Source of the DNA: Clostridium sp. Marseille-P2415
Lineage (GTDB): Bacteria > Bacillota > Clostridia > Lachnospirales > Lachnospiraceae
Length of the DNA stretch: 51,100 nucleotides
Assembly: GCF_900155545.1 (NCBI RefSeq)
Contig: NZ_LT732526.1
Coordinates: 718,349 to 769,448 of the forward strand
Direction: 5' to 3'
Below, one piece after another: positions 15,226-24,663 of the stretch. Under the pieces are notes generated by a model that saw only the letters and a list, made by a program, of their open reading frames with translations, searched no databases and had not been told where the DNA came from. Positions within the stretch are counted from its first letter, which is position 1; each line of letters begins with the position of its first letter. Position numbers and translations under genes: made by a program.

Positions 15226-15984
15226 ATGGAGGCGTATACCAGTTTTGCGGAGGTTTATGATCTGTTTATGGACAACATACCATATGAAGACTGGTGCGGA
15301 TATGTAACCGGTCTTTTAAGGGAATATGGAATCGGGGAAGGACTAATTCTGGATCTGGGCTGCGGAACCGGGAGCCTGACCGGGCTTTTGGCGGACCGGG
15401 GGTATGATATGATCGGAGTGGATAACTCCGGGGACATGCTGCAGATAGCCATGGAAAAGCGGGCGGAGTCAGGAAAGGACATTCTCTATCTCTTGCAGGA
15501 TATGAGGGAGTTTGAGCTTTACGGTACGGTCCGGGCGGTCATAAGCATCTGCGATTGTATGAACTACATCCTGGAATATGAGGATATGGTAAAAGTGTTC
15601 CGTCTGGTCAACAATTATCTGGACCCTAAGGGCATTTTCATATTTGACTTAAATACGGTTTACAAATATGAAGCTCTTTTGGGGGATTCCACCATTGCGG
15701 AAGACCGTGAGGAATGCAGCTTTATCTGGGATAATTATTATGATAAGAAAACCGGGATCAATGAATACGGCCTTTCCCTGTTTATCAGGGAGGAGGATGG
15801 CCTGTACCGGAAATATACGGAAAGCCATTACCAGAAGGCTTATTCCCTTGATGAGGTAAGGAAGGCTATAAAAGAGGCTGGCATGGAATTTGTGGCAGCT
15901 TATGATGCTTTTACCAGAGAATACGTAAAGGATAACAGTGAAAGAATATATGTGATAGCGAGAGAGCATGGAAAGGAGCAATGA
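15226..15984 (+). CDS. Class I SAM-dependent methyltransferase
   Basis: 252 residues from ATG 15226 (GAAGGAG, eight bases away; the ATG at 15222 is in another frame). The Rossmann SAM-binding motif I is LILDLGCGTGSLTGLL (about 40-55), motif II is the acidic MIGVDNSGDML, and motif III is LYLLQDMREFEL. The set matches the small-molecule methyltransferase superfamily (Methyltransf_25 type). The second half has the beta-rich insert seen in many clostridial members of this group (EYGLSLFIREEDGLYRKYTE). The substrate is unknown. The stop overlaps the start region of hslO, so the two are probably cotranscribed. Confidence 0.85.
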   Translation: MEAYTSFAEVYDLFMDNIPYEDWCGYVTGLLREYGIGEGLILDLGCGTGSLTGLLADRGYDMIGVDNSGDMLQIAMEKRAESGKDILYLLQDMREFELYGTVRAVISICDCMNYILEYEDMVKVFRLVNNYLDPKGIFIFDLNTVYKYEALLGDSTIAEDREECSFIWDNYYDKKTGINEYGLSLFIREEDGLYRKYTESHYQKAYSLDEVRKAIKEAGMEFVAAYDAFTREYVKDNSERIYVIAREHGKEQ

Positions 15985-15985
15985 T

Positions 15986-16861
15986 ATGGCTGATTATATT
16001 GTAAGGGCTACTGCAGGAGACCATCAGATCCGCGCTTTTGCGGCGACTGCCAGAGAGCTGGTGGAGCAGGCGAGAAAGGCCCATAATACAAGCCCTGTTG
16101 CGACGGCTGCCTTAGGCAGGCTTTTGACAGCCGGGTGCATGATGGGAGTTATGATGAAGGGGGAAGATGATCTGCTGACCCTGAAAATTCAGGGAAGCGG
16201 TCCAATAGAAGGACTTACGGTAACAGCAGATTCAAAGGGAAATGTAAAGGGTTACGCCTACAATCCCGGAGTCATGCTTCCGCCGAATCAGGCCGGAAAG
16301 CTGGATGTGGGCGGCGCGGTAGGCGAAGGCGTTTTAAGCGTGATTAAGGACATCGGTATGAAAGAGCCTTATGTGGGCCAGACCATATTAGTAGGCGGAG
16401 AGATTGCTGAGGATCTGACTTACTATTATGCAAACTCAGAGCAGACGCCTTCTTCCGTGGCACTGGGCGTTTTGATGAATAAGGATAATACGGTCAAACA
16501 GGCAGGGGGCTTTATCATTCAGCTTTTACCGGGGGCTTCCGAAGAAATGATTGACAAGCTGGAGAAGAAGCTGGGAGAAATCACCTCGGTCACGGCTCTT
16601 CTGGACCAGGGGAATACTCCTGAGTTGATTCTTGAGCATATACTTGGAGATTTCGGCCTGGAAATGATGGAGCAGGTGCCGGCCCGTTTTTATTGCAACT
16701 GCGATAAGGCCAGGGTGGAAAAAGCCTTGATCAGTATTGGGAGGAAAGAACTTCAGGAAATGATTGACGAAGGAAAGAGCATCGAGGTTAACTGCCATTT
16801 CTGTAATAAGAATTATGAGTTTACGGTGGAAGATTTAAAAGAACTGTATGAGAAAGCGTAG
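15986..16861 (+). CDS. hslO: Hsp33 redox-regulated chaperonin
   Basis: 291 residues from ATG 15986, two bases past the methyltransferase stop and behind GAAAGGAG. Hsp33 is a cytoplasmic holdase switched on by oxidative stress: in the reduced state four C-terminal cysteines bind zinc, and oxidation to disulfides unfolds the domain and exposes the client site. All four are here, as CNC (near 237) and CHFC (near 270). The N-terminal domain carries the expected ATAALGRLLTAGCMMG and GSGPIEGLTVTAD, followed by NPGVMLPPN. Length is normal for the family. Coupling to the methyltransferase gene is a matter of neighbourhood and gives no clear functional hint. Confidence 0.95.
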   Translation: MADYIVRATAGDHQIRAFAATARELVEQARKAHNTSPVATAALGRLLTAGCMMGVMMKGEDDLLTLKIQGSGPIEGLTVTADSKGNVKGYAYNPGVMLPPNQAGKLDVGGAVGEGVLSVIKDIGMKEPYVGQTILVGGEIAEDLTYYYANSEQTPSSVALGVLMNKDNTVKQAGGFIIQLLPGASEEMIDKLEKKLGEITSVTALLDQGNTPELILEHILGDFGLEMMEQVPARFYCNCDKARVEKALISIGRKELQEMIDEGKSIEVNCHFCNKNYEFTVEDLKELYEKA

Positions 16862-16971
16862 GGCAGGCGCTGTCACATCAGTGACATCTTCCTCTTAAGC
16901 GTCATGTGCATCCTGCAGGTCGTGCTTTTTATTTTACAGGGGAGTTTGGAGAACTTTCCTGTAAATCAAAA

Positions 16972-16995
16972 AGAGCCATCCAACCGGATGGCTCT
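16972..16995 (-). terminator. Intrinsic terminator of the cold-shock gene
   Basis: A perfect 10-bp stem (16972-16981 with 16986-16995, loop AACC) followed on the minus strand by CTCTTTTTGA. A second stem of 14 bp with two G-U pairs lies just beyond (16933-16946 with 16952-16965), and a short one (TGTCAC-N4-GTGACA, 16871-16886) follows hslO. Confidence 0.8.
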
Positions 16996-17065
16996 AATCG
17001 TAATCATGTGAAACAATATAACTTCTTCCTGTATATTGAAAAAAGGTACACTGATGAGTCAATGA

Positions 17066-17263
17066 TTATATTTTGGTAACGTTTGTAGCCTGTGGTCCTT
17101 TTGCTCCGTCTACTACGTCGAATTCTACGGCAGCGCCTTCGTCTAAGGACTTGAAGCCCTCCATATTAAGACCTGAGTAGTGTACAAATACATCGTTACC
17201 CTGTTCGTCGGAAATGAATCCGTAACCCTTTTGGTTGTTAAACCACTTAACTGTACCTTTCAT
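17066..17263 (-). CDS. cspC: Cold-shock protein, CspA/CspC family
   Basis: 65 residues, the standard size. [20 protein letters not shown] contains the RNP1 motif (KGYGFI), and VFVHYSGL is RNP2; together they form the aromatic surface that binds single-stranded RNA and DNA. Cold-shock proteins melt RNA structure and aid translation and growth at low temperature, although members like this one are often constitutive. The start has GGAGGTATCAT upstream. The transcript has a leader of about 55 bases with a GTTACAG-N5-CTGTAAC hairpin (17298-17316) behind a strong promoter. Unlike the start-less cold-shock domain at 3.9 kb, this gene is intact. Confidence 0.95.
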   Translation of the reverse strand: MKGTVKWFNNQKGYGFISDEQGNDVFVHYSGLNMEGFKSLDEGAAVEFDVVDGAKGPQATNVTKI

Positions 17264-17323
17264 TATGATACCTCCAAAACGAATAAAAAATTGTACTGTT
17301 ACAGGATATCTGTAACTTCCCTA

Positions 17324-17352
17324 AGAATAGCATAAAAAGGGTAAGGTGTCAA
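17324..17352 (-). promoter_or_regulatory. Sigma-A promoter of the cold-shock gene
   Basis: On the minus strand: consensus TTGACA (17352-17347), a 17-bp spacer, TATTCT (17329-17324). Confidence 0.75.
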
Positions 17353-17477
17353 ACATTTTCCGCCTTAAAAAACAAGAAATCTCAAAAACTAATTTAAATG
17401 AAAAATAAGTGGCGAAATTGGCAAAAATTATGGTAGAATGGGGAAAGATTTCTCAAAAGGACAGGAAGGGAAAGACA

Positions 17478-18026
17478 ATGAAATTTAAAAATCTGTGGGG
17501 ACATTTTTGTACGATAAATATACATAAGATCCGGGTCATGAAAAACTGTTTTCGTGTGGGTCTTTTTAAACAAGGTCTGCTTCATGATTTGTCAAAATAC
17601 AGTCTGGAAGAGTTTATACCGGGTGTTCTCTATTATCAGGGAATCAGAAGCCCAAACGCTGCGGAAAGAGAGGATAAGGGCTTTTCCGGAGCATGGCTTC
17701 ATCATAAGGGCCGCAACAAGCATCACTATGAATACTGGATCGATTTTACTACAGATATGTCACAGGGACTGGTGGGTCATAAGATGCCGTTAAACTACGT
17801 CATTGAGATGATGATGGACCGGATCGCAGCCTCTAAAACTTATAAGGGGAAGGATTACACGGATGCATCCCCTTGGGAATACTATATGCATGCCAGTTCC
17901 TACATGGTAATTGCACCGGAGACAAGAGCGTTGTTAGAGAAGCTTCTTTTGATGTTAAAGGATGAGGGGGAAGAAAGGACTTTTGCCTATATCCGGCATT
18001 TGTTAAAAAAGGGGGATTATGAATAA
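17478..18026 (+). CDS. DUF5662 family protein
   Basis: 182 residues from ATG 17478, behind AAGGGAAAG. The sequence has an HD-like look: a His-Asp pair in GLLHDLSKYSLEEF and a His cluster in WLHHKGRNKHHYEYW, then an Asp in MMMDRIAASKTYKG. These are the features by which I place it in DUF5662, a family of about 180 residues found in Firmicutes and some phages. The conserved His and Asp residues suggest a metal-dependent hydrolase of the HD type, but no activity is known to me. It is probably a single gene; no terminator is obvious. Confidence 0.75.
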   Translation: MKFKNLWGHFCTINIHKIRVMKNCFRVGLFKQGLLHDLSKYSLEEFIPGVLYYQGIRSPNAAEREDKGFSGAWLHHKGRNKHHYEYWIDFTTDMSQGLVGHKMPLNYVIEMMMDRIAASKTYKGKDYTDASPWEYYMHASSYMVIAPETRALLEKLLLMLKDEGEERTFAYIRHLLKKGDYE

Positions 18027-18123
18027 GAGAAAAGAAGATATGAGGTATGCTGCAAAAGGAAAGAGAAAAAATGAACGCAGCCATGTCATAACTTCTTTTT
18101 TCTATCTGCAGTATATCATAAAT

Positions 18124-18193
18124 AGCGGAATAAAACTACGAAAAATCCGCTTAAAACAGACGGTTTTACAGAAAAATTGCGCACTTTAGCGCA
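18124..18193 (+). promoter_or_regulatory. Two short inverted repeats upstream of the AraC gene
   Basis: AGCGGA-N16-TCCGCT (18124-18151) and TGCGC-N6-GCGCA (18178-18193) lie 35-100 bases before the AraC-type gene. They may be operators or leader hairpins; there is no direct evidence. Confidence 0.3.
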
Positions 18194-18227
18194 TGAATGG
18201 ATTATCAGGCGGGAGCGGAAGTAAAGG

Positions 18228-19037
18228 ATGGAATTTGTAATCAGCAGGACAAAGCGTTCTTATGAGTTTAATATGGCAAAAAGCCACTGGCATCCGAACT
18301 ATGAATTGTTTTATCTGGTGTCAGGGCAATGCAGGATATTCATCAACCATACCTTGTATTATATTGAGCCAGGGGACATGATCGTGATCGCTCCTGGAGA
18401 AATTCACCGGACCACCTACCATTCCAGTCCGGTGAATGAACGGATAACATTAAGCTTTGACAGGGAATACTTAGATCCTATGACAGAGCTTTGCGGCAGT
18501 CAGATGATTGATTACCTGTTCCGCAATTCCAAAATCAGGATCCCCCATGGGAGGCGCGCCTATGCGGAAGAACTGATCCGGAAAATGGAATATGAGGCAA
18601 CCGGCCAGGATGGTTATTCCCGGATCATGATGCAAAGTTATTTATACGAATTGCTGGTTTTTTTATCAAGATGCCAGGAGGTGAAAACGGAACCGGTGAA
18701 GCTGGAGGTGGCAGAGGAGGCGGTCGAGGAAGCGGCGGCATACATCTACCACCATTATGCATCCCAGATCACTCTGGAAGAAGTGGCGGAACGGACCCAT
18801 ATGAGTCCCGCTTATTTTTCCCGGAAGTTTAAGGCCGTTACGGGGTTCGGATATAAGGAATACTTAACCAACATACGAATCAGGGAGGCTTCCGGCCTTT
18901 TGCTTAACACCTCCAAATCCATTACAGAGATAGCTGTGGAATGCGGATTCGGAGATGGAAATTACTTTGGCGATGCCTTTAAAAAAATCAAGGGCGTGCC
19001 CCCGAGAGTTTTCCGGAAAATGCAGGGGATCGTTTAA
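18228..19037 (+). CDS. AraC-family regulator with cupin sensor domain
   Basis: 269 residues. The N-terminal cupin (residues 10-95) has HWHPNYELFYLVSG and YYIEPGDMIVIAPGEIHRT, the two motifs of sugar-sensing AraC-type regulators. The C-terminal 100 residues carry two helix-turn-helix motifs: ITLEEVAERTHMSPAYFSRK and ITEIAVECGFGDGNYFGDAF. Such proteins usually activate carbohydrate genes next to them. Here the right neighbour is a convergent RNase H-fold gene and the left one DUF5662, so the target is not evident and may be elsewhere. The start at ATG 18228 has AAGTAAAGG just upstream. Confidence 0.88.
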   Translation: MEFVISRTKRSYEFNMAKSHWHPNYELFYLVSGQCRIFINHTLYYIEPGDMIVIAPGEIHRTTYHSSPVNERITLSFDREYLDPMTELCGSQMIDYLFRNSKIRIPHGRRAYAEELIRKMEYEATGQDGYSRIMMQSYLYELLVFLSRCQEVKTEPVKLEVAEEAVEEAAAYIYHHYASQITLEEVAERTHMSPAYFSRKFKAVTGFGYKEYLTNIRIREASGLLLNTSKSITEIAVECGFGDGNYFGDAFKKIKGVPPRVFRKMQGIV

Positions 19038-19055
19038 CTCAGCATCCAATAAAGC

Positions 19056-20150
19056 TTATTTGCACAGGGTATGGAGCAGATGGCGGATATAAAGGCGGGT
19101 ATTTTCCTCGGCCTCAAAGAAGTGGGGTTCATAGGAAACATAGCTGGTCTTATCCTTGAATTCCCTATGCAGACAAGGGGTCCATAAGGTGGAAAATTGA
19201 GGAAGATAGCAGCCGGTCCTGCGGGTATAGCAGTTTTTGGCCGTGGCCTTTACCTTTGCTTCCTTGTCCACATATTCCGCCACGCTTTTGTGAATGGCCT
19301 TGTCCTCATAAACCAGGTAATAATAATTTTTATAATCCGGATAAAAATACTTTAATTCTCCCTCATATAAGTCAATGGTAACGGCCAGATATTCTTCTTC
19401 TGCCTCTAAGGAAACCATGGAATTGGATTTTGAGAACCCAACCGGAACGGAAAAGCCATTTTTGCAGGTGAGCCGCAAGATGGGCTGCTCCCGGTTAAAA
19501 ATATCCGTTTGGCTTAAAAGCTCCTGGTGGTCCAGCCAAAAATCATGCTCCAGAAAATCCGGATAATTTAAAATAGGGAGTATGAGGGGCATGCCTTTTA
19601 AATCATCTTCATTATGTAGGATCAGAAGGTTAAACAAATATTGATCATGGGAAATTAAATAGTCTTTATAGACTTCAATCAGCTGGCCGCCGGAATAAAG
19701 GTCCTTCCGCTCCACCTTTAAGAATTCCTCGATGGCTTTCTGCTTCATGCTGGAAAGGCCGAGAAGACCCCGGTAAGGGCGTATTTTTTTGTAGATGTCC
19801 AGACTTTCCACCCGGGAAAAATCATAGGACAAACGGTGTGCATGACAGCGTTTTAAAAGATATGGGATATCAAATCCATCCCCGTTAAAGTGTATGACCC
19901 TGGTAAAATCCTTCAGGAACTCAAAAAAAGTCTTAAGTAATTCTCCCTCCGAATCCAGGGTATCGGCGAACCACTGGACCAGGTTCCAGCAGCCGTTCCG
20001 GTAATAAACGCATCCAATCAGATAAAGGGTGGAATACTCCCCTGAAAATCCTGTGGTCTCGATATCAAAGAACAGGAGCTTCTCCCGCTGCCCGATCCGG
20101 TCAAGCGGATAGGTTTCGTGAAATGCAATGGTTTTCTGTAGGGTAATCAT
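19056..20150 (-). CDS. YprB-type ribonuclease H-fold exonuclease-like protein
   Basis: 364 residues from the ATG at 20150 (AAAGGAC upstream; an open frame continues 92 codons further up but crosses the promoter and lacks a ribosome site). The N-terminal half is the YprB RNase H-like domain of the DEDD exonuclease superfamily: LLFFDIETTGF supplies the first Asp-Glu, VIHFNGDGFDIPYLLKR the second Asp, and LHNEDDLKGM the last pair. The family is presumed to cut nucleic acids 3'-5', but substrates are unproven. The C-terminal half, rich in aromatic residues, is unassigned. It is transcribed away from ruvA. Confidence 0.85.
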   Translation of the reverse strand: MITLQKTIAFHETYPLDRIGQREKLLFFDIETTGFSGEYSTLYLIGCVYYRNGCWNLVQWFADTLDSEGELLKTFFEFLKDFTRVIHFNGDGFDIPYLLKRCHAHRLSYDFSRVESLDIYKKIRPYRGLLGLSSMKQKAIEEFLKVERKDLYSGGQLIEVYKDYLISHDQYLFNLLILHNEDDLKGMPLILPILNYPDFLEHDFWLDHQELLSQTDIFNREQPILRLTCKNGFSVPVGFSKSNSMVSLEAEEEYLAVTIDLYEGELKYFYPDYKNYYYLVYEDKAIHKSVAEYVDKEAKVKATAKNCYTRRTGCYLPQFSTLWTPCLHREFKDKTSYVSYEPHFFEAEENTRLYIRHLLHTLCK

Positions 20151-20178
20151 GAATAATTTCGTCCTTTCTTTCCCCAAC

Positions 20179-20207
20179 ATTATAACGGATAACGGCCGGT
20201 TCGTCAA
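20179..20207 (-). promoter_or_regulatory. Sigma-A promoter of the YprB-like gene
   Basis: On the minus strand: TTGACG (20207-20202), a 17-bp spacer, TATAAT (20184-20179), about 29 bases upstream of the start codon. Confidence 0.75.
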
Positions 20208-20237
20208 CGGGAACAGAATATTTGTTCGACTATCCGC

Positions 20238-20266
20238 TTGCATAACAACAGGCAGTATGCTATGAT
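20238..20266 (+). promoter_or_regulatory. Sigma-A promoter of ruvAB
   Basis: TTGCAT (20238-20243), a 17-bp spacer, TATGAT (20261-20266), 53 bases before the ruvA start. It is divergent from the YprB promoter. Confidence 0.7.
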
Positions 20267-20318
20267 AAATGCAATAGGCAGGATGTCCTTGTATAACAGT
20301 CAAAAGGAGAGAGACGGA

Positions 20319-20930
20319 GTGATTTCTTTCGTGAAAGGGCCATTGGCCGAAATCTTTGAAGATACGGTTGTAATAGAAAGCGGGAACCTGGGATTCGAAG
20401 TGCATGTTCCTGTGTCGGTGCTTCAAAAGCTGCCGGGTATCGGCATGGAAACAAAACTCTATACATATTTTCAGGTAAGAGAGGATGCCATGTGTCTGTA
20501 CGGTTTCTTAAACCGTCAGGATTTACAGATGTTTAAGCAGCTCATAAGCGTGAACGGGATCGGTCCCAAGGGAGCCTTGGGAGTTCTTTCCGCATTGGAA
20601 CCGGATGACTTGAGAATGGCCATTGTTTCAGGAGATTCCAGGGCTATTTCAAAGGCGCCGGGGATCGGGGCCAAGACAGCCCAGAGGATCATACTGGATT
20701 TAAAGGATAAAATTGACATGGCAGACGTCCTTCCTCCCCGGTTTGTATCAGAAGGGGACGGCGGGAAGCCTCTTTCCGACGGCGTTGCAGGGGAAGCTGT
20801 CGATGCGCTGACCGCTCTGGGCTATTCCGCCTCCGAAGCCGGCCGCGCAGTGCGCCAGGTGGAGATGACAGAGTCCATGACAGTGGAAGATGTGCTTAAG
20901 GCATCCTTAAAGCATCTGGCATTTATATAG
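20319..20930 (+). CDS. ruvA: Holliday junction DNA helicase subunit RuvA
   Basis: 203 residues from GTG 20319, in the family range. RuvA binds four-way DNA junctions and loads the RuvB motor during recombinational repair. The N-terminal OB domain starts MISFVKGPLAEIFEDTVVIE. The two helix-hairpin-helix motifs are SVNGIGPKGALGVLS and APGIGAKTAQRIILDL. The C-terminal domain that contacts RuvB (EAVDALTALGYSASEAGRAV) follows an acidic linker. The upstream in-frame ATG (20238) coincides with the promoter and can be excluded. ruvB follows after 21 bases. Confidence 0.96.
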   Translation: MISFVKGPLAEIFEDTVVIESGNLGFEVHVPVSVLQKLPGIGMETKLYTYFQVREDAMCLYGFLNRQDLQMFKQLISVNGIGPKGALGVLSALEPDDLRMAIVSGDSRAISKAPGIGAKTAQRIILDLKDKIDMADVLPPRFVSEGDGGKPLSDGVAGEAVDALTALGYSASEAGRAVRQVEMTESMTVEDVLKASLKHLAFI

Positions 20931-20951
20931 AAATAACGGGTAAAGACAGAG

Positions 20952-21950
20952 ATGGAACGTAGAATCATAACCACGGAGATAACAGAAGAAGATAAGAGGA
21001 TCGAGCCCGGTCTAAGACCTATGAGTCTTAATGAGTATATCGGGCAGGAGAAGATCCGGGCCAATTTGAAAGTATATATTGATGCTGCCAGGGCCAGGGG
21101 AGAATCCCTGGACCACGTTTTATTTTATGGGCCTCCCGGCCTTGGAAAGACCACCCTGTCCGGGATCATTGCCAATGAGATGGGGGTCAACATGAAGGTC
21201 ACGTCAGGACCTGCCATAGAAAAACCCGGAGAGATGGCGGCGATTTTAAATAATCTCCAGGAAGGCGATGTGCTGTTTGTGGACGAGATCCACCGCTTAA
21301 ACCGTCAGGTAGAAGAGGTCCTTTATCCGGCTATGGAGGATTTTGCCATTGATATCATGCTGGGAAAGGATTCGGGAGCCAGGTCCATAAGGCTGGACCT
21401 TCCTAAATTTACACTGGTGGGCGCCACTACCAGGGCTGGTCTTTTGACCGCTCCTTTAAGGGACCGGTTCGGCGTGGTGCAGAAGCTGGAGTTTTATACG
21501 CCGGAAGAACTAAAGATCATTGTCTGCCGCTCTGCCAGGGTCTTAAATGTGGAGATCGAGGAAGAGGGAGCCGCAGAAATCGCCAAACGCTCCAGGGGAA
21601 CTCCGCGTCTGGCAAACCGTTTATTAAAGAGGGTCCGGGATTTTGCCCAGGTGAAGTATGACGGCACGATCACAAAGGAAGTGGCGGATTTCGCGCTGGA
21701 TATCCTTGATGTGGATAAGTTTGGCTTAGACTACAATGACCGGGCAATTTTAACCACCATGATCGAAAAGTTTTCCGGCGGTCCGGTGGGGTTAGACACT
21801 TTGGCCGCAGCCCTGGGTGAGGATGCCGGGACCCTGGAAGATGTTTATGAACCATACCTTCTTATGAACGGCTTTTTAAACCGCACTTCCAGAGGCCGTG
21901 TGGCTACGGAACGGGCCTATGAACATCTTGGGATAGACATGGAACCATGA
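20952..21950 (+). CDS. ruvB: Holliday junction branch-migration ATPase RuvB
   Basis: 332 residues, normal size. A AAA+ hexameric motor that drives branch migration with RuvA. The N-terminal [19 protein letters not shown] is diagnostic of RuvB. Walker A is [15 protein letters not shown], Walker B is [10 protein letters not shown], sensor 1 is VGATTRAG, and the arginine-finger region is LRDRFGV. The winged-helix DNA-binding end has [17 protein letters not shown]. It is cotranscribed with ruvA. Confidence 0.97.
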   Translation: MERRIITTEITEEDKRIEPGLRPMSLNEYIGQEKIRANLKVYIDAARARGESLDHVLFYGPPGLGKTTLSGIIANEMGVNMKVTSGPAIEKPGEMAAILNNLQEGDVLFVDEIHRLNRQVEEVLYPAMEDFAIDIMLGKDSGARSIRLDLPKFTLVGATTRAGLLTAPLRDRFGVVQKLEFYTPEELKIIVCRSARVLNVEIEEEGAAEIAKRSRGTPRLANRLLKRVRDFAQVKYDGTITKEVADFALDILDVDKFGLDYNDRAILTTMIEKFSGGPVGLDTLAAALGEDAGTLEDVYEPYLLMNGFLNRTSRGRVATERAYEHLGIDMEP

Positions 21951-22033
21951 GCTGCCTGGATTTTAGAACTTTCCTATCTGTATAAAGTATGGTATAGTAA
22001 AGTAAGAGCAAATGATAACAGGGAGAAAACAAC

Positions 22034-22399
22034 ATGGATTCCAAACACAGTACAGAAGTTTTAATAGATGGTAAGATTTATACTTTGGCTGGAAGTGAAG
22101 AGGAAGGTTACATCCAGCGCCTGGCCAGCTATATCAATGAGATGGTATTGACTTTAAAACGTCAGGAAGGATTTACAAAACAGAGCGCGGAATACCAGAA
22201 TGTCATGATAGAACTGAATATGGCGGATGATTTTTTTAAAGCCAGAGAACAGATTGCCATATTGGAGCAGCAAAAGGCGGAGATGGAAAAGGAAACCTAC
22301 AGCTTAAAGCATGAGCTTGTGGCCACCCAGATGAAGCTTGAGGCGGCAAAGATGGAGGCGGAAGGAAAGAAGTCTGTGGGATCCGATCGGAAGGAATAA
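22034..22399 (+). CDS. zapA: Cell division protein ZapA
   Basis: 121 residues. ZapA bundles FtsZ filaments at mid-cell. The globular head matches ZapA (TEVLIDGKIYTLAGSEEEGY, then RLASYINEMVLTL), followed by NVMIELNMADDFFKAREQ and a coiled-coil tail (residues 70-118). A TATAGT box (21993-21998, with a TG extension) and CAGGGAGAA upstream of the ATG support the start. It lies between ruvB and the U32 gene, a common order in this bacterial group, and appears to head the operon that includes a SEDS/PBP pair. Confidence 0.88.
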   Translation: MDSKHSTEVLIDGKIYTLAGSEEEGYIQRLASYINEMVLTLKRQEGFTKQSAEYQNVMIELNMADDFFKAREQIAILEQQKAEMEKETYSLKHELVATQMKLEAAKMEAEGKKSVGSDRKE

Positions 22400-22472
22400 A
22401 TCAGGAGGGGGTGGTTCATGGCATGGCTGTGACATCCTCTCTTTCATCAATAAGGGAAAGCAGGAGGTACAT

Positions 22473-24656
22473 GTGAAGAAAGCAGTTGAAATTCTTGCTC
22501 CGGCAGGATCGTTTGAAAGTATGAAGGCAGCGGTTGCAGCAGGCGCTGACGCGGTCTATATTGGCGGAAGCCGGTTTGGAGCGAGGGCTTTTGCGGATAA
22601 TCCTGACGAGGACAGGCTGCTGGAGGCCATTGATTACGTTCATCTTCATGGACGCAGGCTGTATCTGACCGTCAATACTTTGATGAAGGAACAGGAGATG
22701 AAGGAACTTTATGATTATCTTGTTCCATATTATAAGCGGGGACTGGATGCAGTCATCGTGCAGGACATGGGAGTTTTGGCATTCATTCGAAGGCATTTTC
22801 CCAAGCTGCCCATTCATGCAAGCACCCAGATGACCATTACCGGAGCTTATGGTGCCGGACTTTTAAGGGAACTGGGAGCGGAGCGGGTGGTTACGGCGAG
22901 AGAATTGTCTTTAAAGGAGATCCGGCGGATTCGGGACACGGTGGATGTGGAAATCGAAAGCTTTGTTCACGGTGCATTGTGCTATTGCTATTCCGGACAG
23001 TGTTTATTCAGCAGCCTTATCGGCGGACGCAGCGGAAACCGGGGAAGATGTGCCCAGACCTGCCGTCTGCCCTACGAGGTGAAGCAGGATGGCCAGGCCC
23101 TTGGGAAAAAAGACGAACGCTACTGTCTGAGCCTGAAAGATCTCTGTACGCTGGATCTCATACCGGATATGATGGAAGCCGGTATTGATTCCATGAAAAT
23201 CGAAGGAAGGATGAAAAGTCCCAGATATACGGCCGGAGTGGTGAGCATTTACCGGAAGTATGTGGATCTTTATTTGAATCGGGGAAGAGAGGGATACCGG
23301 GTTTTAGAACAGGACCGGAAAATCCTCCTTGATCTGTTTGACCGGGGCGGTCAGACAGACGGATATTATAAGCGCCATAATGGGCGTGACATGGTGGTAT
23401 GGAAGGAAAAGCCTGCCTTTCGGGAAGGCAACCAGCCGCTGTTTGACTACCTTGATCAGAATTTTGTGGAAAAGCAGGTTCAGGAGCCGTTGACGGGACA
23501 TGCATTCCTTTTAGAGGGGCAGCAGGCATGTTTTACGCTGAAAGGCTGCGGCCATTGTGTCACTGTTACCGGTGAGACCGTGCAAACGGCACAAAATCAG
23601 CCTTTGACAGAAGAAAAGGTGAAAAAACAGCTGGACAAGACAGGGAATACTCCTTTTTACTTCGAACATCTGGAGATCGATGTGAAGGGAAGGATATTCC
23701 TTCCGGTTCAGGCTCTTAATGATTTACGCCGGCGGAGTCTGGAGGCCCTGGAAAAGGCGGTGCTGGAAGATTATATCAGGTGTGGACAAGAGGAAGGGGA
23801 AAATACGGATGACGGGGAGGTTTTCAGCCGCGGAGAGGCTTCTGACAGAAGGAAGCTTGCGGTTTCCCTCGAACGGCCGGATTGTTTTGAGGCTGCGGTG
23901 GGCGGGCCGGATGTGAAGCGGATTTATATAGATGCGGCAGAATTTGCCCCGGAATTGTGGAAGGCTTCTGTGGAGGCGTGTCACAAAGATAACAAGGAGT
24001 GCATGCTCACCATGCCTCATATATTCCGGACAGAGGCAGAGCTATTTTTTAACAAATATTTAAATGAACTGGAAGCTGCCGGATTTGATGGCTTTTTGAT
24101 CCGTTCCCTGGAAGAACCCGGTTATTTAAAAGAAAAGGGAATAAAGGGCCGTTTGATTTTTGATTATGGCATGTATGGAATGAATCATCAGGCACAGGAA
24201 CAGCTTCTTGAGCTGGGAGCGGATGAACTTACGTGGCCGGTGGAATTAAACAGCCGGGAATTGGGAAAACTTAGAGTTCCGGGGGAACTTCTGGTATATG
24301 GCCGTTTACCCATGATGGTAACCGCCCAGTGCCTTCATCAGGGAACAGGGCAGTGCGACAGGATCCCGGCCGTTTTGACGTTAAAAGATCGGATGGGAAA
24401 AGAGTTTCCTGTGAAGAACCACTGCACATTCTGCTATAATACCATCTATAATTCGGCTCCGGTATCCCTGCTTGGGTTCCGGGAGGCGGTAAACGGACTG
24501 TCTCCTTCTGCCTTACGGCTTCAGTTCACCACAGAGAACAAAGCCCAGACAGAAGCGGTTATTCGAAGCTTTGCGGATGGATTGCTTTATGGCCGGAATG
24601 CGGAGCTGCCGTTCAAAGAATTTACAAGAGGTCATTTCAAACGAGGCGTAGAGTAG
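22473..24656 (+). CDS. U32 family peptidase / rRNA-modification-type protein
   Basis: 727 residues from GTG 22473, directly after AGGAGG (an ATG two bases upstream runs straight into TGA). The U32 core spans residues 1-300: EILAPAGSFESMKAAVAAGADAVYIGG, then PIHASTQMTITGAYGAG, HGALCYCYSGQCLFSS and GNRGRCAQTCRLPYEV. The cysteine-rich block is where the E. coli relatives RlhA and TrhP bind an Fe-S cluster to hydroxylate rRNA or tRNA. The long C-terminal region, with a second cysteine set near the end (KNHCTFCYNTIYNS), resembles the RlhA/YdcP-long class with DUF3656. RNA hydroxylation is therefore likelier than proteolysis. The gene lies 73 bases after zapA. Confidence 0.85.
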   Translation: MKKAVEILAPAGSFESMKAAVAAGADAVYIGGSRFGARAFADNPDEDRLLEAIDYVHLHGRRLYLTVNTLMKEQEMKELYDYLVPYYKRGLDAVIVQDMGVLAFIRRHFPKLPIHASTQMTITGAYGAGLLRELGAERVVTARELSLKEIRRIRDTVDVEIESFVHGALCYCYSGQCLFSSLIGGRSGNRGRCAQTCRLPYEVKQDGQALGKKDERYCLSLKDLCTLDLIPDMMEAGIDSMKIEGRMKSPRYTAGVVSIYRKYVDLYLNRGREGYRVLEQDRKILLDLFDRGGQTDGYYKRHNGRDMVVWKEKPAFREGNQPLFDYLDQNFVEKQVQEPLTGHAFLLEGQQACFTLKGCGHCVTVTGETVQTAQNQPLTEEKVKKQLDKTGNTPFYFEHLEIDVKGRIFLPVQALNDLRRRSLEALEKAVLEDYIRCGQEEGENTDDGEVFSRGEASDRRKLAVSLERPDCFEAAVGGPDVKRIYIDAAEFAPELWKASVEACHKDNKECMLTMPHIFRTEAELFFNKYLNELEAAGFDGFLIRSLEEPGYLKEKGIKGRLIFDYGMYGMNHQAQEQLLELGADELTWPVELNSRELGKLRVPGELLVYGRLPMMVTAQCLHQGTGQCDRIPAVLTLKDRMGKEFPVKNHCTFCYNTIYNSAPVSLLGFREAVNGLSPSALRLQFTTENKAQTEAVIRSFADGLLYGRNAELPFKEFTRGHFKRGVE

Positions 24657-24663
24657 GTGGTAT

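Noticed and set aside
22418-22432. Four-residue frame (MAWL) behind a ribosome site between zapA and the U32 gene
   Set aside because: Too short to be meaningful; the site may just be part of the leader of the U32 gene.
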